This document shows, in pieces, positions 49,716 through 58,925 of a stretch of DNA of 64,000 nt. How positions within the stretch are numbered: position 1 is the stretch's first letter; every line of letters begins with the position of its first letter. A program made the position numbers and the translations under genes. Origin of the DNA: Thermomicrobiales bacterium (GTDB lineage Bacteria > Chloroflexota > Chloroflexia > Thermomicrobiales > UBA6265); contig JAWKPF010000021.1 of NCBI GenBank assembly GCA_041390825.1, positions 1 through 64,000 of the forward strand. Reading direction: 5' to 3'. The notes beneath the pieces were generated by a model. It made no database searches and was not told the origin of the DNA. It was given only the letters and a program-made list of their open reading frames with translations.

Positions 49716-50672
49716 GTGGCCCACTACGTTCTTCACCGGCTCTTTCACGCTCTGACGATTCTGCTCGGGGTGAGCGTGCTGGTGTTCGTCTTCGTAGAGA
49801 TGGCGCCAGGAGATGCCGTGGACGCGCTGATGCCGCCCGAGTCGCTTTCCACCCCGGAAGCCAAAGAGGCGATGCGCGAACGGCTGGGGCTCAACGATCC
49901 CGCGCCGTTGCGGTACGTGCAATGGCTCGAACGCGCGGTGCAGGGGGATTTCGGCTATTCGCTGACGTCGCGCAAACCTGTCACCGACATGATCATGACT
50001 CGCCTGCCGAACACCCTGCTGCTGGTGGGAACGGCCATGATCTTCTCGATCATCGTCGGCATCTCGACCGGCATCGTCTCGGCTGTCAAGCAATATTCGA
50101 TCATCGACTATCTGGCGACTTTCTTTTCTTTCTTCTGGTTGTCCATCCCCGGTTTCTTCCTGAGTCTGTTGATGATCTACGTCTTCGCGGTGCAGCTCAA
50201 CTGGTTCCCGGTCTTTGGCGCTTCCTCGCCCAATCCCGAGAATCCCGTGCTCGACCGTGTCCATCATTTGATCCTGCCGGCGGCGGTGCTCGGCCTCGAA
50301 CTGGCGGCGGCGCTGACACGCTACACCCGCGCCAGCCTGGTCGAGGTCATGCGCGCCGACTACATGCGCACTGCCCGCGCCAAGGGGTTGCGCGAATGGG
50401 CGGTGATCGTGCGCCATGGCCTCAAGAACGCGCTCATTCCGATCATCACCGTGATCGCCTTTCGACTTCCGTATCTGCTGAGCGGAGCGATCATCATCGA
50501 GACCGTGTTCCAGTGGCCCGGACTGGGATTGATGACGCTGAACGCCGCCAACCAGAAGGACTATCCGGTGATTCTCGCCCTCACAATGGCGGTCACTATC
50601 CTGGTGGTCATCAGCAGCTTCATCGCGGATATCGCCTATTCGATCGTCGATCCCCGGATTCGCATCGGATGA
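49716..50672 (+). CDS. dppB: Peptide-type ABC transporter permease 1 (DppB type)
   Basis: The 318-residue permease begins with a GTG and has a first membrane helix (LHRLFHALTILLGVSVLVF). The BPD_transp_1 helices follow, with the EAA loop MRTARAKGLREWAVIVRHGL. It pairs with the next gene, with which it shares an ATGA overlap. Confidence 0.93.
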   Translation: MAHYVLHRLFHALTILLGVSVLVFVFVEMAPGDAVDALMPPESLSTPEAKEAMRERLGLNDPAPLRYVQWLERAVQGDFGYSLTSRKPVTDMIMTRLPNTLLLVGTAMIFSIIVGISTGIVSAVKQYSIIDYLATFFSFFWLSIPGFFLSLLMIYVFAVQLNWFPVFGASSPNPENPVLDRVHHLILPAAVLGLELAAALTRYTRASLVEVMRADYMRTARAKGLREWAVIVRHGLKNALIPIITVIAFRLPYLLSGAIIIETVFQWPGLGLMTLNAANQKDYPVILALTMAVTILVVISSFIADIAYSIVDPRIRIG

Positions 50673-51562
50673 GCAGCGCCGCACTCGCCACCTTTGGGCC
50701 GCAGCCGCACGCGCTGGACGAGATCAAAACTCGTCCCGGTTTTTGGAAGCGCTTCGCACGGCACAAGGTGGCCGTCGTCAGCCTGGTGTTTCTCGCATTT
50801 ATGGGCCTCGCAGCGCTGTTGACACCGTACGTCTCTCCCTACGATCCCTACGCCATGAACCTGGTCGATTCCAACCAGAAGCCGAGCCTCGAGCATCCGC
50901 TTGGAACGGACAAACTCGGGCGCGACACCCTGACGCGGGTCTTCGTTGGTGGGCGCGTGTCGATCGCGGTAGCGCTGGCGGCGGTGGCAATCAGTTCCTC
51001 GCTGGGGACGGTGCTTGGACTGGCTGCCGGTTTCCGTGGCGGCTGGGTCGACACCATCATCATGCGCATCACCGACATCTTCATGGCCTTTCCGCTCTTC
51101 GTCTTGCTGATCGTGCTGGTATCGATGCTCGGACCCAGCGCCAAGAACGTGGTGCTCATCCTGGGCTTCTTCAGCTGGATGGGGGTTGCCCGTCTTGTTC
51201 GCGGTCAAGTGCTCTCGGTCATGAACCAGCCGTTCATCGAAGCCGCGAACTCGACCGGTGTGCGCACCGGGCGGATGCTCTCCCGGCATGTACTTCCGAA
51301 CAGCTTCGTCCCCATCGTGGTGGCGAGCACCCTGGGAGTTGCGAATGCCATGCTCTCGGAAGCGGCGCTTTCCTTTCTGGGGCTGGGCATCCAGCCGCCG
51401 ACCCCGTCGTGGGGCAACATGCTCAACGCCGCGCAGTCGCTGCAGGTGCTCGTCAACGAGCCATGGGTCTGGATCGGACCCGGGTTGGCGATCGCCCTGA
51501 CCGTCTTGAGCATCAATTTCCTGGGCGATGGTTTGCGAGACGCCCTCGATCCACATCTCTAG
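50669..51562 (+). CDS. dppC: Peptide-type ABC transporter permease 1 (DppC type)
   Basis: The 297-residue permease starts with an ATG overlapping the previous stop (ATGA). Marks are HPLGTDKLGRDTLTRVFVGG, GWVDTIIMRITDIFMAFP and the EAA loop FIEAANSTGVRTGRMLSRHV, ending SFLGLGIQPPTPSWGNML. No DppD or DppF ATPase follows; the next gene is a deacylase, so an ATPase encoded elsewhere must serve this importer. Confidence 0.93.
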   Translation: MSSAALATFGPQPHALDEIKTRPGFWKRFARHKVAVVSLVFLAFMGLAALLTPYVSPYDPYAMNLVDSNQKPSLEHPLGTDKLGRDTLTRVFVGGRVSIAVALAAVAISSSLGTVLGLAAGFRGGWVDTIIMRITDIFMAFPLFVLLIVLVSMLGPSAKNVVLILGFFSWMGVARLVRGQVLSVMNQPFIEAANSTGVRTGRMLSRHVLPNSFVPIVVASTLGVANAMLSEAALSFLGLGIQPPTPSWGNMLNAAQSLQVLVNEPWVWIGPGLAIALTVLSINFLGDGLRDALDPHL

Positions 51563-51583
51563 GTTCAGAAGGAGTTAGCCGGC

Positions 51584-53164
51584 GTGGCGTTCGACACCGT
51601 AATCCGCAATGCAACGATCGTCGATGGATCAGGGACCACTCCCCTCTTCGTGGCCGATCTCGCGATCGATGCCGGCCGCATCGTTTCGATCGGAGACCTG
51701 CGCGACCAGTCCGGCGCGGACGAGATCGATTCCACAGGGCTCACGTTGGCGCCTGGCTTCATCGATGTTCACGTGCATTCCGAGGTAGCGCTCATCTCGC
51801 CGCCGACGCCCAATCGGTATGGCTCCGTGCGTCAGGGGGTGACGACGCAACTGCTTGCGCCGGACGGTTTCGGTTGGGCACATCTCGACGGCGAGCTCTT
51901 CCGGCAAATGTGGGACTACACCCGGTTCGCTACCGGCGACGCGGACCTGGGCGGCCCGTGGCCCAGAGCGGAAGACTATCTCGCGATCTTCCCAGACCTT
52001 ACGCCGGTGAATGTCGTGCCAGAAGTGCCGCATCTGCCCATTCGCCTGGCGGCCATGGGCTGGGACGACCGCCCAGCCACCGAGCATGAACTCGACGTGA
52101 TGCGAGAGCTCACGCGGGAATGGCTCGATGCCGGCGCGGTGGCGTTCAACACTGGTCTCGATTATCAGCCGACTGCGTTCGCAGACACACACGAGCTCAT
52201 CGAGCTCTCGAAAGTGGCCGCCGAGGCGGGAGCGATCTACGCGGCGCACATCCGTTACCACATCCTGGGGCGGGAGGCAGCCTGGCGTGAGACCTTCGAC
52301 ATTTCGCGAGAGGCCGGCATCCCGGTGCACATCTCGCATGAGTCGGTGGATGACATTACCCGCCCCCTCCTGCAGGAAGCAGACGGAACGGTCGATCTGA
52401 CCTTCGAGTCCTACATGTACCCGGCTGGCTGCACGCACTTGGCAATGACGTTGCCCACCTGGGCCCAGGCTGGCGGTACCGACGGTGTCATGAGGCGGCT
52501 CGAGGATCCAAGAACTCGAGCCGAACTCACGCAGTTCCTGCAAGACTCGTTGACCATCAGCGAAGGACGCACAGCCCGCCTCACGATTGCCGCCAACCAG
52601 AGCGGTCGATACATCGGCCGCACACTGGCGGACGTGGCCGAGGAGCAGGGGCTCTCGATTGGCGAAGCAGCGATGAAAATGCTCATCGCCGAGCATCCGT
52701 ATGCTCTGATGATCTATCACCGTCCCTGGGGGCAAGATGTGGCCGACGTCATCGCCCGTGAGACGTTCCAGCATCCGGCGATGATGGTCGCAAGCGACGG
52801 CATTTACCACGGCACGTTCAGCCACCCTCGATCGAATGGGTGCTTTGCGCGCGCCATTCGCATGGGCGTGCGCGACTTCGGCGTCGTTTCGCTGGAAGAA
52901 GCCGTCTGGAAAATGTCCGGCTTCCCGGCCATGCGGTTCCGGATACCCGATCGAGGATTTATCCGCGAAGGCTATGCCGCCGATCTGGTGCTCTTCGATG
53001 CCACCCATATTGCTGAAGGCAACACCTGGGAGAAGCCGCTCGAAAGCCCGGTTGGCATCGAACGGGTCATCGTGGGAGGAGAAACCGTCGTTCGGCAGAA
53101 CGTGCCGACCGGCGCCATGCCGGGCAAGGTGCTCCGTCGCCAGGACGCGACGATATCGCAATGA
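51584..53164 (+). CDS. N-acyl-D-amino-acid deacylase / D-aminoacylase family amidohydrolase
   Basis: The 526-residue protein belongs to the amidohydrolase superfamily. It has the N-terminal beta-sandwich and APGFIDVHVHSE metal motif, then GVTTQLLAPDGFGW, AAHIRYHI and IPVHISHESV. The C-terminus VWKMSGFPAMRFRIPDRGFI resembles D-aminoacylases and dihydropyrimidinase-like proteins. Such enzymes free D-amino acids or cut cyclic amides. The start is GTG with AGAAGGAG upstream. The TGA overlaps the next ATG. Placement after the permeases suggests that it acts on the imported compound. Confidence 0.85.
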   Translation: MAFDTVIRNATIVDGSGTTPLFVADLAIDAGRIVSIGDLRDQSGADEIDSTGLTLAPGFIDVHVHSEVALISPPTPNRYGSVRQGVTTQLLAPDGFGWAHLDGELFRQMWDYTRFATGDADLGGPWPRAEDYLAIFPDLTPVNVVPEVPHLPIRLAAMGWDDRPATEHELDVMRELTREWLDAGAVAFNTGLDYQPTAFADTHELIELSKVAAEAGAIYAAHIRYHILGREAAWRETFDISREAGIPVHISHESVDDITRPLLQEADGTVDLTFESYMYPAGCTHLAMTLPTWAQAGGTDGVMRRLEDPRTRAELTQFLQDSLTISEGRTARLTIAANQSGRYIGRTLADVAEEQGLSIGEAAMKMLIAEHPYALMIYHRPWGQDVADVIARETFQHPAMMVASDGIYHGTFSHPRSNGCFARAIRMGVRDFGVVSLEEAVWKMSGFPAMRFRIPDRGFIREGYAADLVLFDATHIAEGNTWEKPLESPVGIERVIVGGETVVRQNVPTGAMPGKVLRRQDATISQ

Positions 53165-54264
53165 GCACTCGGTACCGCGCGATCGTCGCCGGACTCGACC
53201 ACTATCACGTCACCGGTTGGGTGGAGACTCTCGGGCTGTTCGCCGACAAGATCGATGTTGTGGCGCGTTACGACCCAGATCCCCGACGTGCCACGCTCGA
53301 TCGCCCGTCCTTCGTCGACCCCAATCTGCCGCAGGCGTTTCCCGAATGGTTTCAGCGCGCGCCCTTCTCATCCGACCTGACGGAGCTAATCCGGGAAGCA
53401 CGCCCTGATCTTGCCCTGGTGACGATGCCAAACCGGCTTGCGCCAGACGTGGTGATCGAATTGGCACGCGCGGGCTGCCATGTCATCGTGGACAAACGGG
53501 GGCGCTCGACGCCGTTGGCGCCGAACGGTGGTGTCGCGGCGCGCACCACAGGGGTGAAACTGGCCGTGGCGTTCACCCGGCGCTACGGACATGCCTGGCA
53601 ATCGGTCGCGTCCGAGATAGCGCGGGGCCGACTTGGGCTATTGCTCAGTGTCGAGGCGATGTTCGTCACCTCATCGGTGCCGTTAAGAGGACCGGACAAT
53701 CCGATCTTCGATCGAAACATGATGGGCGGCGGCATCTTGCACTGGTTGGGCATTCACGATATCGACCTCATCCAGTGGTTGTCAGGCGAACCAATCGTCC
53801 GGGTACAAGCCATGTCGGCGACGATGAGCAGTCGTGCGGTCGATGTGGAGGACACCATTTCGGTTCAGTTTCAGCTCGAGGGCGGCGCAATCGGAACCAT
53901 GCATTTTGCCTATGCGCTTCCTCGCGTAGGGGGGAGCGGGTACGTGGCGCTGCGAGGTTCGAAGTCATCCGTGCGCATCGATGCGACCGGCGCCATTGAG
54001 TGGATTGGTCCTGCATCGGTGCGCGATCCGCTCCGCGTCGAAACCAGCACGAGCGATGTCGTTCGCCTGCCCGGCTACGGGGCGGCGGGAGCCTCGATCG
54101 TGGCTGACCTGCTCGATGCCGTCGAACACGACCGCGATCCGCTGGCAACCGGGGAGAACGCACGGGATGCGCTTCGTGTGGTCGATGCGGCATACACCAG
54201 CGCGCGAATCGGGCAGCCGGTCTTCCTGGTGACCGGGTTCCAAAGCGAGGGAATTGGAGCATGA
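53161..54264 (+). CDS. Gfo/Idh/MocA family oxidoreductase 1
   Basis: The 367-residue protein has a Gfo/Idh/MocA-type NAD(P) domain (YRAIVAGLDHYHVTGWVETL) and a C-terminal domain with GGGILHWLGIHDIDLIQWL. The usual EKP segment after the third strand reads VDKRGRSTPL here, so the catalytic lysine is kept but Glu and Pro are changed. The start overlaps the deacylase stop (ATGA), and the stop overlaps the next ATG. The substrate is probably a sugar, inositol or related polyol. Confidence 0.85.
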   Translation: MSTRYRAIVAGLDHYHVTGWVETLGLFADKIDVVARYDPDPRRATLDRPSFVDPNLPQAFPEWFQRAPFSSDLTELIREARPDLALVTMPNRLAPDVVIELARAGCHVIVDKRGRSTPLAPNGGVAARTTGVKLAVAFTRRYGHAWQSVASEIARGRLGLLLSVEAMFVTSSVPLRGPDNPIFDRNMMGGGILHWLGIHDIDLIQWLSGEPIVRVQAMSATMSSRAVDVEDTISVQFQLEGGAIGTMHFAYALPRVGGSGYVALRGSKSSVRIDATGAIEWIGPASVRDPLRVETSTSDVVRLPGYGAAGASIVADLLDAVEHDRDPLATGENARDALRVVDAAYTSARIGQPVFLVTGFQSEGIGA

Positions 54265-55187
54265 GAGAAACACTCCATGGCGTCTGGGTGGCGATGCCGA
54301 CTCCCTGGCAATCCGATGGGACGGTCGACGCCGGCATCGTCCGAGAGCTCGTCGAGCGATACGCCGCCGCTGGGTTGCATGGCGCCTATACCACGGGAAC
54401 CGATGGCGAAGTGCACGTGATGGAAGTGGCCGAGCTCGATCAGCTCGTCGCTCCGTTTGCCGCCACCTCCGCCGACGTGGGATTGCCGGTACAGGTCGGG
54501 TGTGGGTGGTCCCATACCAATGGCGTCGTCGAGCGCGGCCGTGTGGCCCGTGCGCACGGTGTTGGCATCATCCAGGTGACACTTCCGTCGTGGATCCCCC
54601 TGAACGACGACGAGGTCGATCGCTTCTACGGCGCGGTAGGCGATGCGCTGCCGGAGGTGCTGCTCATTCACTACAACATCATGCGCAGCGGCCGGATGAT
54701 GAACGGCGCCGATTTCGCACGTGTGCACCGGCTCGCGCCGGGTCTGGCGGGCAGCAAGCACACTGGCGGCAACATCTCGCTCCTGATGGACATCATCGAT
54801 GCGACGCCAGGCATGGCGCATTTCATGGTCGATTCCGACATCGTCACGGGCGGTCTCTTTGGCTCACCCGGCTACTACTCGTTCATTGCCAACACCTCGC
54901 CGGCGTTCGCGCTCTCGATGATGGCTGCCTGCGAGCGCGGTGATTGGGAATCCGCCGCCGAGCACGCCAAGACTTGCCGCCGCTTCTTTCGCCGTTGGCT
55001 ACCCATGTGCGCCGACATCAACTCCTCGTCTGCTTTGGCCAAGATCGCGACCGCGGCCGGCATTCTTCCGGATATGCCGCTCGCCATCAAAGCGCCGTAC
55101 AACAGCGGCACGCAGCGGCATGTCGATGAACTGAAATCGCTGTTGCGCGCCGAGTTCCCAGAGCTGATCGATCCGCAATTCGCGTAA
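54261..55187 (+). CDS. Dihydrodipicolinate synthase (DapA) family aldolase
   Basis: The 308-residue TIM-barrel aldolase has the Schiff-base lysine in GLAGSKHTGGN and the catalytic tyrosine in LIHYNIMRSG. The family mark at the N-terminus is AMPTPWQSDGTVD, and TTGTDGEVHVM replaces the GTTGE loop. DapA-family members in catabolic clusters usually split keto acids to pyruvate and an aldehyde (for example keto-deoxy-sugar acids or sialic acid), so lysine biosynthesis is unlikely here. Its start overlaps the previous stop (ATGA). Confidence 0.85.
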   Translation: MRETLHGVWVAMPTPWQSDGTVDAGIVRELVERYAAAGLHGAYTTGTDGEVHVMEVAELDQLVAPFAATSADVGLPVQVGCGWSHTNGVVERGRVARAHGVGIIQVTLPSWIPLNDDEVDRFYGAVGDALPEVLLIHYNIMRSGRMMNGADFARVHRLAPGLAGSKHTGGNISLLMDIIDATPGMAHFMVDSDIVTGGLFGSPGYYSFIANTSPAFALSMMAACERGDWESAAEHAKTCRRFFRRWLPMCADINSSSALAKIATAAGILPDMPLAIKAPYNSGTQRHVDELKSLLRAEFPELIDPQFA

Positions 55188-55206
55188 CTCTCACGAAGGA
55201 GCATGC

Positions 55207-56251
55207 ATGACCTCGTATCGCGTTGGAATCGTGGGTCTCAGCTGGATCACCAACGATCCGGCAGGGCCCGGAACCCATCCCGTGCTCGGCAACGCGCAGC
55301 CCGGAACGCACCTCAGCGGCATGGCCCGCATTCCGGGACTGCAGGTCGTCGCAGGATGTGACATCAGCCAACCCGCGCGCGACCGCTTTCTGGAGCGCTG
55401 GAGTGGAACCTGGCCCGGACCTGCTCGTCTTCGACGACTACCGTGCCATGCTGGAAGACGTTCCCCTGGACCTGGTGGCGATCGCCACACCGGACAATTT
55501 GCATGGGCCGGTGCTCAAAGCGGCGGTCGAGGCGGGAGTCAAGGCGATCTTCTGCGAAAAACCGATCTCGACACATACCGACGAAGTCGACGAGATGATC
55601 GCGGCCGTCGAAGCGGCGGGCATTCCCGTCAATGTCAATCACACCCGGCGCTGGAATCCGACCTGGGTTGCCTCCCGGGAGGCATTGCGAAACGGCCGTA
55701 TTGGAGACCTCGTGACCATCATTGGCAAGTTCGGCGGCGAGCGGGCAATGCTCTGGCGCAACGACAGTCACCTGATAGACATCATCAATTACTTTGCAAA
55801 CGCCAACCCGGTCTGGGTGGTGGGCGAGCTCGAACCGGCGCATGCCGACTACGGCACCCGATACCACGGCGACGGCGGCCGCGACGCGAGTCTCGAACCA
55901 GCGGCCAACGCGTTCTGGGCCTACGACTCGGGTGTGCGCGCGTTCCTGAGTGGAATGAAAACCGCTGTGCCGATCCTCGAAGTCGAGCTGATCGGCTCCA
56001 GCGGCATCATCACCGTGAGCGATACAGAAGCGTGGGTGCGGGAGATCACTGAAAACGGCATCGCCACGACACCGATACTGCCGAGCTACTCCATGGTGGG
56101 CATGCAGGCGGCGGTGGTCGATCTGATCCACGCCCTCGAAAGCGGAGAGACACCCCAGTCGCCGCCGCGGGAGGCACGCAAGGCCGTGGCCATCATCGAG
56201 GGGATCCTGCAGTCGCAAGCGAACGGCAACCATCGCGTCGACATCGGCTAG
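55207..56251 (+). pseudogene. Gfo/Idh/MocA family oxidoreductase 2, one frameshift
   Basis: The first 65 or so codons run from the ATG at 55207 in one frame (YRVGIVGLSWITNDPAGPGT). The rest continues in the next frame (PDLLVFDDYRAML onwards), so one single-base indel lies at about 55395-55425. After it the family features are intact: AIFCEKPISTHTDEVDEMI carries EKP, then VNVNHTRRWNPTW. The total length of about 347 residues is normal. I consider a sequence error more likely than a true mutation. The role is probably a sugar or polyol dehydrogenase. Confidence 0.85.
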
Positions 56252-56255
56252 CACC

Positions 56256-57374
56256 ATGCGAATTGTCGATCAAGGAGTGCTCTACGATGCGGACGGGGCG
56301 CCGCCAGAACGGCGGTCGTGTGCCTTCACGTCCCTGGTTGCCCTGACCGACGGTTCGTATCGATGTTCGTTCCGCGCGGCCCCCGGCCGCGACATTCCCG
56401 GAGGACGGCTGCGCATCATGGGAAGCGCCAACGGTTCCGACTGGGAGGTCGTGCATCCGGGATTGACGCACACGCTCGACGGGATCGAGGGAGATCTGTA
56501 CGCCGGCTATCTGGCCGAGCCGACACCCGGCATTTTGGCCGGATCGTTCGTGTGGGTGGACCGATCTGATCCGTCACGATCGTTCGTCAATCCGGAAACC
56601 GCCGGCGTGCTCGCAATGCGCAACCTGATCGCGGACTCGTCCGACGGGGGCGCAACCTGGACCGGCTGGCGGGAGCTCGACCTCGGCCCTGAAACAGGAT
56701 GCTCGTGCACCGGGCCGATCTTTTCACCGGAAACGGGTGTGCTGGCGTTCCCCTACGAAACCTGGAAGTCGTACGACGATCCTGCGCCCGGCTCGCACAC
56801 GGCGTCGCTCCGACTCTCCCGAGACAATGGCCGCACCTGGGTCGAACGACGCATCGTTGCGGCCGATCCCGATGAGCGCATCTTCTATTGGGACCAACGA
56901 ATTGCCGTTCATCCCGCAACCGGCGAGCTGGTTGCCATGTTCTGGACCCACGATCGAGCGCTTGGAGCGGATATCGAGAACCACATTGCCTGGTCCGCGG
57001 GGATCGACCAGCCGTGGACGACCCCAACAGCAACGGGGTGGCCGGGACAGCACTGCCAGCCGGTTGCGCTCGGAGGCGACTGGCTGGCCGCGATCCACAC
57101 CGAACGCACGCCGCCCGGTGGGATCATCGTTCGACTCAGCTCCGACTTTGGGCGGACCTGGGAAGCGGCGCCGCCTGTGCGGATCTATGAGCCTGAAAAT
57201 CGATCCGGAACCGAAGCGCGGTCGTTCGAGGAATTCTGGCAGTCGATGATGTCGTGGCCCTTTGGACATCCACGCGCGGTCGTGACGCCAACCGGCGACC
57301 TGTTGGCTGCCTGGTATGCGGGTGCGGACGACGTTATCGGCATGCGCTGGGCGCGCATTGCTATGGATCTCTAG
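56256..57374 (+). CDS. BNR/Asp-box sialidase-like beta-propeller protein
   Basis: The 372-residue protein has at least three Asp-box motifs (SSDGGATW, SRDNGRTW, SSDFGRTW) spaced along a six-bladed propeller. There is no export signal, so unlike secreted sialidases it is probably cytoplasmic. A true sialidase would need an arginine triad and a Tyr-Glu pair, which I cannot assign with certainty. Similar propellers occur in gene clusters for sugar-acid and amino-sugar breakdown. The ATG lies 4 bases after the previous stop. Confidence 0.78.
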   Translation: MRIVDQGVLYDADGAPPERRSCAFTSLVALTDGSYRCSFRAAPGRDIPGGRLRIMGSANGSDWEVVHPGLTHTLDGIEGDLYAGYLAEPTPGILAGSFVWVDRSDPSRSFVNPETAGVLAMRNLIADSSDGGATWTGWRELDLGPETGCSCTGPIFSPETGVLAFPYETWKSYDDPAPGSHTASLRLSRDNGRTWVERRIVAADPDERIFYWDQRIAVHPATGELVAMFWTHDRALGADIENHIAWSAGIDQPWTTPTATGWPGQHCQPVALGGDWLAAIHTERTPPGGIIVRLSSDFGRTWEAAPPVRIYEPENRSGTEARSFEEFWQSMMSWPFGHPRAVVTPTGDLLAAWYAGADDVIGMRWARIAMDL

Positions 57375-57396
57375 ACCGAAGCGAGAAAGCGAGCAG

Positions 57397-58635
57397 ATGG
57401 GCGACTCAATGCAAATCCTGGCCGTCGACGGCGGCACACCAGTTCGCTCGACCCCGCTCCCAGGGCACGACCGGCTGATGGGACAAGACGAGATCGACGC
57501 CTTGACGGAGGTGATCCGTTCCGGACAGCTCGGGCGGCATGGCGGAACGAAAGTGAAGGAGCTGGAACTTGCATTCGCCGAGCGCTATGGAATGAAGCAC
57601 GCCATAGCGGTCTCGTCCGGCTCGGCGGCAGATCACACTGCTATTGCGATGATCGATCCAGAGCCTGGCGACGAGATCATCACAACACCCTGCACCGACT
57701 TCGGGACGATCCTCGGCATCCTGTTCCAGAACGCGATCCCGGTTTTTGCCGATCTCGATCCGGAAACGCTCTGTCTCGATCCGGTCTCGGTCGAAGCGAA
57801 GATCACCTCGCGCACACGCGCGATCCTGGCTGTGCATCTCTTCGGCGGGTTGGCCGATATCGACGCGCTGAAAGCGATTGGGGACCGGCACGGTATTCCG
57901 GTTATCGAAGACTGCGCCCAAGCCCAGCTGGCGGAGATCGACGGACGCCTGGCTGGAACGATTGGACAGGTCGGCTGCTTCAGCTTCAACAACACAAAGC
58001 ACCTCAATTGCGGCGAAGGTGGCATGGTCATTACCAATGACGAAGCCCTGGCGCGCCGGGCGCGGCTCTTTGCCGACAAAGCCTGGCCACGAGACGAGGA
58101 CGAGCGCTATAGCCTCTTCCTCGGGCAGAACTATCGCTTGAACGAGTTGGAAGCCGCGGTCGCGCTGGTTGGGTTGCGGCGTCTGGACGACAACGTGGCA
58201 GCTCGCCGAAAGGCGGTCGAGTCGGTCTACGAACGGATTGCTGGCGTGCCGGGGATCGAAATCCCGGGATCATTGCCGAATGCGCGGTCGAGCTACTGGA
58301 TCCTGCATCTCTTCGTCGACGACGGCATCGACCCCGGCGCAGTGTCGAGCGCGCTTGCGGCGGAGGGCATCCCCTTCTCGGCAAGGTATGTCACTCCGCT
58401 CTACACCTGGCCTGTGCTGCGAGATGCGAACACCTACGGTCGCTCTCGGTTCCCATTCGATTCTCCCTACTCCGACCGGGCGTTCGACTACGCGCCCGGG
58501 CTTTGCCCGGTTTTCGAGAAACGGCGTGAGCAGTTGATCCTGCTGTCGGTCGATGATCAATGGACGGATGATGACGCGGACGATGTTGCCGCCGCGATCC
58601 GGAAAGTGCTCCCCCGGTTCGCGACTGGTGTGTGA
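57397..58635 (+). CDS. DegT/DnrJ/EryC1/StrS family PLP aminotransferase
   Basis: The 412-residue protein is a sugar-aminotransferase-type fold-type I enzyme. The PLP lysine is in CFSFNNTKHLNCGEGGMV. Other marks are GTKVKELELAFAERYGMKHA, AVSSGSAADHTA and IPVIEDCAQAQLAEIDG. The group transfers amino groups onto or from keto-sugars or keto-inositols. Its place next to Gfo/Idh dehydrogenases suggests use on an amino sugar or amino cyclitol. The ATG lies 22 bases after the previous stop. Confidence 0.9.
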   Translation: MGDSMQILAVDGGTPVRSTPLPGHDRLMGQDEIDALTEVIRSGQLGRHGGTKVKELELAFAERYGMKHAIAVSSGSAADHTAIAMIDPEPGDEIITTPCTDFGTILGILFQNAIPVFADLDPETLCLDPVSVEAKITSRTRAILAVHLFGGLADIDALKAIGDRHGIPVIEDCAQAQLAEIDGRLAGTIGQVGCFSFNNTKHLNCGEGGMVITNDEALARRARLFADKAWPRDEDERYSLFLGQNYRLNELEAAVALVGLRRLDDNVAARRKAVESVYERIAGVPGIEIPGSLPNARSSYWILHLFVDDGIDPGAVSSALAAEGIPFSARYVTPLYTWPVLRDANTYGRSRFPFDSPYSDRAFDYAPGLCPVFEKRREQLILLSVDDQWTDDDADDVAAAIRKVLPRFATGV

Positions 58636-58671
58636 GCGTTGTCGAAAGTCTGTTACACGATTTCGGGGCGA

Positions 58672-58708
58672 TTGAAATTCAGTCCATGACCGGGGTAAGA
58701 TGTCTGAC
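58672..58708 (+). promoter_or_regulatory. Predicted promoter with a GntR-palindrome-like site, upstream of binding protein gene 2
   Basis: TTGAAA and TAAGAT are separated by 18 bases. GTAAGATGTCTGAC at 58695-58708 overlaps the -10 and differs at one arm position from a palindrome. It shares GTAAGA and most of the right arm with the operator at 47048-47063. About 225 bases separate it from the next start. Confidence 0.5.
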
Positions 58709-58925
58709 GTTCATTCACTATCGGCGCACCGCGTGACCCTGGCCATCGACTCGCCAGATTCCGCGGCCGCAACGTCACTTCGATGGCATTGCTGATTTGC
58801 GAAAGGAGGGAGCGCCCGCACGCAGACCAGGGCAACAGCTTTCCGAACGGCTCTTCGAGTAAATCGGTACCGCTTCGCTCGGTGACGTGTAGCCCAGCGA
58901 GCGAACTCCAAGGAAGGAGCACGGA

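Noticed and set aside
51629..53161. Minus-strand open frame of 510 codons
   Set aside because: Antisense to the deacylase, which carries the amidohydrolase metal motifs.
56256..57374. Secreted sialidase feeding a sialic acid pathway with the DapA-family gene as NanA
   Set aside because: No export signal is present and the arginine triad could not be assigned; no NanE/NanK genes lie in the cluster. It remains only a possibility.
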